Source of the DNA: Candidatus Fermentibacterota bacterium
Lineage (GTDB): Bacteria > JAFGKV01
Direction of reading: 5' to 3'
NCBI GenBank assembly: GCA_030620115.1
Contig: JAUXFG010000180.1
Location: 1-7,152 of the forward strand
DNA: 7,152 nt
Part shown: positions 5,740 through 7,152 of the stretch, piece by piece
Position numbering within the stretch: position 1 is the first letter of the stretch
Layout of the letters: every line of letters starts with the position of its first letter
The notes under the pieces: model-generated
Told to the model about the DNA's origin: nothing
Seen by the model: only the letters and a program-made list of their open reading frames with translations
Database searches by the model: none
Program-made: the position numbers and the translations under genes

Positions 5740-6231
5740 CTAAGGATATCGCCCCCTCTTTTCTCCCAGGCTGTAGTAGTCGCTGTTGAAGAGCACCAGA
5801 GGAGACTTTGTCTCATCCACCGTTGATCGCAGGATTTCCCCGCAGAATATGCTATGGTCACCAACAGAATAGTGCGATAGCAATCTGCACTCAAAGCCAG
5901 CCCGTGCTCCCCTAATCAGGGGAGCGCCGATAATTTCGGAGGGCGCCATCTCGAATTCCGGGCGCGCAAGCTTATCGATTTTCCGGCCCGTCAGGGTTCC
6001 TCCTAGGGTTGAGAGCTCTTTCTGGTCATCCGCGAGAATGGACACGCCAAACTCTCCGGCTCTGATAATGAGATCATGCGTGAATCGTGCCGGTGCAATG
6101 CTGACCATGAGAATCGGTGGTTTTGATGACACGGGGGAGGCCCATCCCACCGACATGACATTTGATTTCTCATCCCCTTCCACGGTGACCAGACAGACCG
6201 GATCGGGGAACTGACTTGAGTAGTGAGCCAT
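5740..6231 (-). CDS. Flavin reductase-like FMN-binding split-barrel protein
   Basis: The protein has 163 residues, a full-length single domain of the flavin reductase/DIM6-NTAB type (Pfam Flavin_Reduct). Recognisable parts in order are: the first strand PDPVCLVTVEGDE, SNVMSVGWASPVSSKPPILMVSIAP (16-47), the RFTHDLIIRAGEFGVSIL stretch (49-66) where such proteins contact FMN, TGRKIDKLA (81-89), and GDHSIFCGEI (124-133) near the dimer and active site. Members bind FMN as dimers and use NAD(P)H to supply reduced flavin to a partner oxygenase, or act as stand-alone reductases. The substrate and partner cannot be read here. The ATG at 6231 is preceded on its strand by GGGAGAG with a short spacer. 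It is transcribed toward the secretion operon and away from the sigma gene, so it is probably a single-gene unit unrelated to secretion. Confidence 0.92.
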   Translation of the reverse strand: MAHYSSQFPDPVCLVTVEGDEKSNVMSVGWASPVSSKPPILMVSIAPARFTHDLIIRAGEFGVSILADDQKELSTLGGTLTGRKIDKLARPEFEMAPSEIIGAPLIRGARAGFECRLLSHYSVGDHSIFCGEILRSTVDETKSPLVLFNSDYYSLGEKRGRYP

Positions 6232-6235
6232 AGCA

Positions 6236-6242
6236 CTCTCCC
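6236..6242 (-). promoter_or_regulatory. Ribosome binding site of the flavin reductase gene
   Basis: Read on the minus strand, GGGAGAG ends four bases before the ATG at 6231. This fixes the start and agrees with the beginning of the conserved domain only a few residues later. Confidence 0.7.
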
Positions 6243-6259
6243 ATATCTGTGATATCTGT
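6243..6259. repeat. Two direct copies of ATATCTGT in the 5' leader of the flavin reductase gene
   Basis: ATATCTGT occurs at 6243-6250 and again at 6252-6259, one base apart, giving a nine-base period. On the minus strand it reads ACAGATATC-ACAGATATG, immediately before the ribosome binding site. It could be an operator-like direct repeat or a remnant of a dispersed nine-base repeat; I have a vague memory of similar GATATCAC-type repeats in related metagenome genomes. Confidence 0.5.
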
Positions 6260-6383
6260 AGAGAAGGGCGATTTTCCTGCGCACAGCGAGTATGAAAGAC
6301 GAATTCGGAAGCGCGTCAAGAGGCGCCGGCCGGCTTCTTCGGATCTCTCGATACCCCGCCGAGTGCTGGGCAAGCATACACTC

Positions 6384-6430
6384 CGCGTCTCTGCAGGGCA
6401 GCTTCCTGACGAAAGCTGGTGAGAGACGCG
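6384..6430 (+). promoter_or_regulatory. Two-tier inverted repeat, possible structured RNA leader of the sigma gene
   Basis: CGCGTCTCT (6384-6392) and AGAGACGCG (6422-6430) are exact reverse complements. Inside them, CAGCTT (6399-6404) pairs with AAGCTG (6413-6418) around an eight-base loop. Together they make a 47-base nested stem with a small internal loop. Directly upstream, GAGTG/CACTC (6361-6365 and 6379-6383) could form another hairpin. CTCTGCAG (6389-6396), part of the first stem, can instead pair with CTGCAGAG (6439-6446), so two mutually exclusive folds exist. It lies 221 bases before the sigma start codon. It might be a leader switch, a small RNA or only a binding site; it matches no RNA family I recognise. 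Confidence 0.4.
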
Positions 6431-6636
6431 GGCTAGGACTGCAGAGGAGCCTTGCACACCGACTGGGGCGCAGGCAAATTGGCGTCGCTTCAACTGACAA
6501 TTGGAGTGGTGGAATCGCGAAGGAAAGGGACTGGATAATATTCCATGCGGCCCCCTCCGCATCCTATCGCTTCGATACGACTTGCGGAGACGCCTAATCT
6601 TGTCTGGGAATCAATTGGCAATGGCGTCAGCAACAG

Positions 6637-6644
6637 AGGAGGAG
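6637..6644 (+). promoter_or_regulatory. Strong ribosome binding site that sets the sigma factor start
   Basis: AGGAGGAG lies nine bases before GTG 6652 when the AGGAGG core (6637-6642) is used. It decides the start, because no in-frame ATG lies in the conserved part before residue 25, and the start must precede the conserved LDLYLKEI segment. Confidence 0.8.
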
Positions 6645-6651
6645 ACTTCTC

Positions 6652-7152
6652 GTGGCCAAGGGCTCGTCCAATCGGGATGCGGATGATCGTTGCCTGGATC
6701 TCTATCTCAAAGAGATCAGCACAATGGATCTCATCACTCAAGAGCAGGAGATGGAGCTGGCGAAGCGGATAAAGCAGGGGGACGAGGAAGCCCTCCACCA
6801 GCTCATGAAGGCGAATCTCCGTTTTGTCGTAAGCGTGGCGAAGCAGTACCGAAGACGTGGTCTTTCCCTGGCTGATCTCATCAATGAGGGAAACCTTGGA
6901 TTGATCAAAGCCGCGCTCAGATTCGATGAGAGCAAAGGCTACAAGTTCATCTCCTACGCGGTGTGGTGGATCCGACAGTCGATCCTCCAGTCTCTAGCGG
7001 AGCACGGCAGGATCGTGAGGCTTCCCGTGAATCGCGCCGGGGAGCTTCATAAGATCGGCAAGCAATCGGATGAGTTGGGCCAGCAGTTCGGTCGTGAACC
7101 AACGATCCAAGAGATCGCTGACAAGCTATCCCTTCCCGTGACTGAAGTGGAG
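6652..7152 (+). CDS. rpoD: Primary-type sigma-70 RNA polymerase sigma factor (3' truncated)
   Basis: 167 codons are present, and the frame stays open to the last base. Region 1.2 is at about 14-42 (CLDLYLKEISTMDLITQEQEMELAKRI). Region 2 is at about 53-125: KANLRFVVSVAKQY, LSLADLINEGNLGLIKA (core-binding 2.2), RFDESKGYKFISYAVWWIRQSI (-10 recognition and melting, 2.3-2.4) and GRIVRLP. Region 3 begins at about 126 (VNRAGELHKI ... GREPTIQEIADKLSLPVTEVE). There is no region 1.1: only about 14 residues precede region 1.2, as in the short RpoD of FCB-group bacteria, whose wording this follows closely. It directs RNA polymerase to promoters, probably as the main housekeeping sigma; a group 2 paralogue is possible because region 4 lies beyond the window. 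The start is GTG 6652, placed by AGGAGG and the length of the N-terminus. The ATG at 6724 would delete region 1.2. Confidence 0.93.
   Translation, partial: MAKGSSNRDADDRCLDLYLKEISTMDLITQEQEMELAKRIKQGDEEALHQLMKANLRFVVSVAKQYRRRGLSLADLINEGNLGLIKAALRFDESKGYKFISYAVWWIRQSILQSLAEHGRIVRLPVNRAGELHKIGKQSDELGQQFGREPTIQEIADKLSLPVTEVE

Larger units (their letters stand above)
6232..6651. other. Divergent intergenic region between the flavin reductase and sigma genes
   Basis: These 420 bases hold no convincing gene; one open frame at 6292-6597 has no family features. A possible minus-strand promoter is TTGACG (6319 to 6314) and CATACT (6294 to 6289), but the spacer is 19 bases, so it is weak. A ten-base palindrome GCCGGCCGGC lies at 6325-6334, and the same ten-mer occurs in gspK at 1439-1448. 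On the plus strand, GGATAATATT at 6533-6542 resembles a -10 element but lacks a good -35. The structured element at 6384-6430 and the ribosome binding site of the sigma gene are listed separately. Confidence 0.5.

Noticed and set aside
5448-5789. Small plus-strand open frame through the palindromes and the second heptad array
   Set aside because: It merely translates repeats (for example WMLDVGCSTLDV) and runs into the flavin reductase gene on the other strand; no ribosome binding site or family features.
6003-6500. 165-codon minus-strand frame overlapping the flavin reductase start
   Set aside because: It is out of frame with a full-length flavin reductase that has a good start and ribosome binding site. 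Its upstream half has no recognisable features.
6481-6545. CTGACA (6494-6499) with GATAAT (6534-6539) as a sigma-70 promoter for the sigma gene
   Set aside because: The spacing is 34 bases, far from about 17, and no other -35-like element fits the -10-like sequence.
6292-6597. Possible small gene before the sigma factor
   Set aside because: No ribosome binding site, no domain or membrane pattern, and it spans the inverted repeats. Treated as non-coding.

Overview
The window looks like chromosomal DNA from a moderately GC-rich, diderm (double-membrane) bacterium. Two things point to this: a secretin-based envelope secretion operon, and a sigma-70 factor whose wording (KANLRFVVSVAKQY, LADLINEGNLGLIKA, ISYAVWWIRQSI) matches the short primary sigma factor of the Bacteroidetes/Chlorobi/Gemmatimonadetes-type (FCB) lineages as I remember it. 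An uncultivated FCB or PVC-type lineage is my best guess; the genus cannot be read from this sequence.

Region 1 (1-5319, + strand) is one compact operon for a type II secretion or closely related type IV pilus-like machine. The order is: end of a GspH-like minor pseudopilin (cut by the window edge), GspI-like, GspJ-like, GspK-like, GspL-like, GspM-like, a GspC/PilP-like protein, and the outer-membrane secretin. Every junction overlaps. Most overlaps are 11-14 bp, and the exceptions fall into that range if alternative starts are used. The pseudopilins would form the tip of a periplasmic pseudopilus. The L- and M-like proteins form the inner-membrane platform, the C/PilP-like protein links it to the secretin, and the secretin is the outer-membrane pore. 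The ATPase (E), platform protein (F) and major pseudopilin (G) are not in the window. The L-M-C-secretin order resembles pilMNOPQ more than the classical gspC-D-first order.

Inside gspK there is a 28-bp perfect palindrome followed directly by a tandem heptanucleotide array (GAACATC). Both are translated in frame. A second array of the same heptad family, in the opposite orientation, lies in the intergenic region at 5641-5682.

Region 2 (5320-5739) is non-coding and rich in short G/C palindromes, followed by the second heptad array. It looks like dispersed repeat material rather than a gene.

Region 3 (5740-6231, - strand) is a complete flavin reductase-like FMN-binding protein. Region 4 (6232-6651) is a 420-bp divergent intergenic region. 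It holds a two-tier inverted repeat that could fold as RNA and has a competing partner downstream, and it ends in a strong ribosome binding site. Region 5 (6652-7152, + strand) is the N-terminal 167 codons of the sigma-70 factor, starting at GTG and running off the window.

No tRNA, rRNA, CRISPR array, transposase or integrase was seen. The most unusual items are the heptad/palindrome insertion in a conserved secretion gene, the hybrid gene order, and the structured leader-like region before the sigma gene.
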